Positions 4,829-5,331 of a DNA stretch of 5,331 nucleotides are shown here, in pieces (the stretch's first letter is position 1; each line of letters opens with the position of its first letter). The translations under genes and the position numbers were made by a program. A model generated the notes under the pieces. The model made no database searches. It had not been told where the DNA came from and was given only the letters and a program-made list of their open reading frames with translations. This stretch comes from Lachnospiraceae bacterium (GTDB lineage: Bacteria > Bacillota_A > Clostridia > Lachnospirales > Lachnospiraceae), in the NCBI GenBank assembly GCA_017416055.1, contig JAFQDI010000051.1, positions 1-5,331 of the forward strand, given 5' to 3'.

Positions 4829-5331
4829 TGATGGATCCTTATCAGATCCTGGGTGTCAGCCGGGATGCGACTGACGATGAGATAAAAAAGGCATACCGAA
4901 AACTCAGCCGAAAGTATCATCCGGATGCGAACATCAACAACCCGAATGCAGCGCAGGCTGAGGTGAAATTTAAAGAAATTCAACAGGCCTACGAACAGAT
5001 TGTGCGGATGCGCGAGGGTGGAGGCCGTGCCGGAAACGGATACAGTTACGAGAACCGAGGATATAGTTATCAGGGAGCCGGGGATGACGCGGTGAAGATG
5101 CAGGCGGCAGCGAACTATATCAATAACCGTTACTACCGCGAGGCACTCAATGTGCTTTCGCAGGTTTCCGGAAGAGACAGCCGTTGGTACTTTTTCAGTG
5201 CGCTTGCCAATGCGGGCCTGGGCAATAATGTGGAGGCAAAGACGCTGGCAAAGCAGGCTCTGGCCATGGAGCCGGATAACTGGGAGTATCAAAACCTGGT
5301 CAATCGACTGGAGGGTGTCGGCAGTTGGTAC
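4825..5331 (+). CDS. J-domain protein with TPR-like tail (3' end outside window)
   Basis: A DnaJ-like co-chaperone that would stimulate ATP hydrolysis by an Hsp70 partner. The frame is open to the last base, giving 169 residues of an incomplete protein. Residues 4-63 form a J domain: [20 protein letters not shown], then the essential H32-P-D34 in KYHPDA, then [12 protein letters not shown] Gly/Tyr/Asn-rich linker follows (about 64-85). From 86 to about 165 there are helical pairs of tetratricopeptide type ([20 protein letters not shown], and [19 protein letters not shown] leading to QALAMEPDN), so it binds a partner peptide or protein rather than having the zinc-finger and client domains of true DnaJ. 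Three in-frame ATGs stand at 4825, 4828 and 4831; GAGGGG (4814-4819) favours 4825 (5 bases) or 4828 (8 bases). The ATG at 4825 overlaps the previous stop. It is therefore not dnaJ itself. Confidence 0.92.
   Translation, partial: MMMDPYQILGVSRDATDDEIKKAYRKLSRKYHPDANINNPNAAQAEVKFKEIQQAYEQIVRMREGGGRAGNGYSYENRGYSYQGAGDDAVKMQAAANYINNRYYREALNVLSQVSGRDSRWYFFSALANAGLGNNVEAKTLAKQALAMEPDNWEYQNLVNRLEGVGSWY

Noticed and set aside
4774..5292. 172-codon antisense frame over the J-domain gene
   Set aside because: It is opposite a clear J-domain and TPR-like protein, with no motif or ribosome binding site of its own.

Overview
The window looks like chromosomal DNA of a spore-forming Clostridia bacterium, most likely of the Lachnospiraceae type. 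This is inferred from gene content: ribonuclease Y, a SpoIIM-like engulfment protein, a DacF-like D,D-carboxypeptidase, and a DUF5685-type protein beside a J-domain protein. Every supported gene lies on the + strand, ribosome binding sites are strong (AAGGAGG, GGAGG, GGAGGA) and gaps are short. I see no mobile element, CRISPR array, tRNA or rRNA.

Layout. Bases 1-786 hold the C-terminal half of ribonuclease Y, open at the left edge and closed by a good intrinsic terminator (803-827). A Nudix hydrolase of the ADP-ribose pyrophosphatase type follows (846-1376), with its ribosome binding site only 6 bases past the terminator T-run. After an 89-base gap with a palindrome and a possible sporulation-type promoter come a SpoIIM-like membrane protein with a GTG start (1466-2029) and, 50 bases later, a secreted serine-type D-Ala-D-Ala carboxypeptidase (2080-3381). 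Nudix, spoIIM and dacF also occur in that order, with other genes between, in the Bacillus subtilis nudF-spoIIM-...-dacF region as I recall it. The block here looks like a condensed version of that neighbourhood.

A weak AT-rich terminator (3369-3409) ends the first half. The 175-base gap 3382-3556 carries the clearest promoter in the window, an extended -10 (TGCTATACT), and a leader with three TTGACNGG repeats. It drives a tight operon of three genes: a two-helix membrane protein with a C-terminal zinc ribbon (3557-3970), a DUF5685-type protein with conserved-looking Cys/His and Asp/Glu motifs (3983-4828), and a J-domain protein with a TPR-like helical tail (4825 to the right edge, open). The last two genes overlap by ATGA.

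The first half is housekeeping and sporulation: RNA turnover, nucleotide clean-up, engulfment and peptidoglycan trimming. The second half is the least explained part. A membrane zinc-ribbon protein, an uncharacterised possible metal-binding helical protein and a co-chaperone-like protein appear to be co-transcribed, which suggests a shared but unknown job, perhaps protein quality control or assembly at the membrane.
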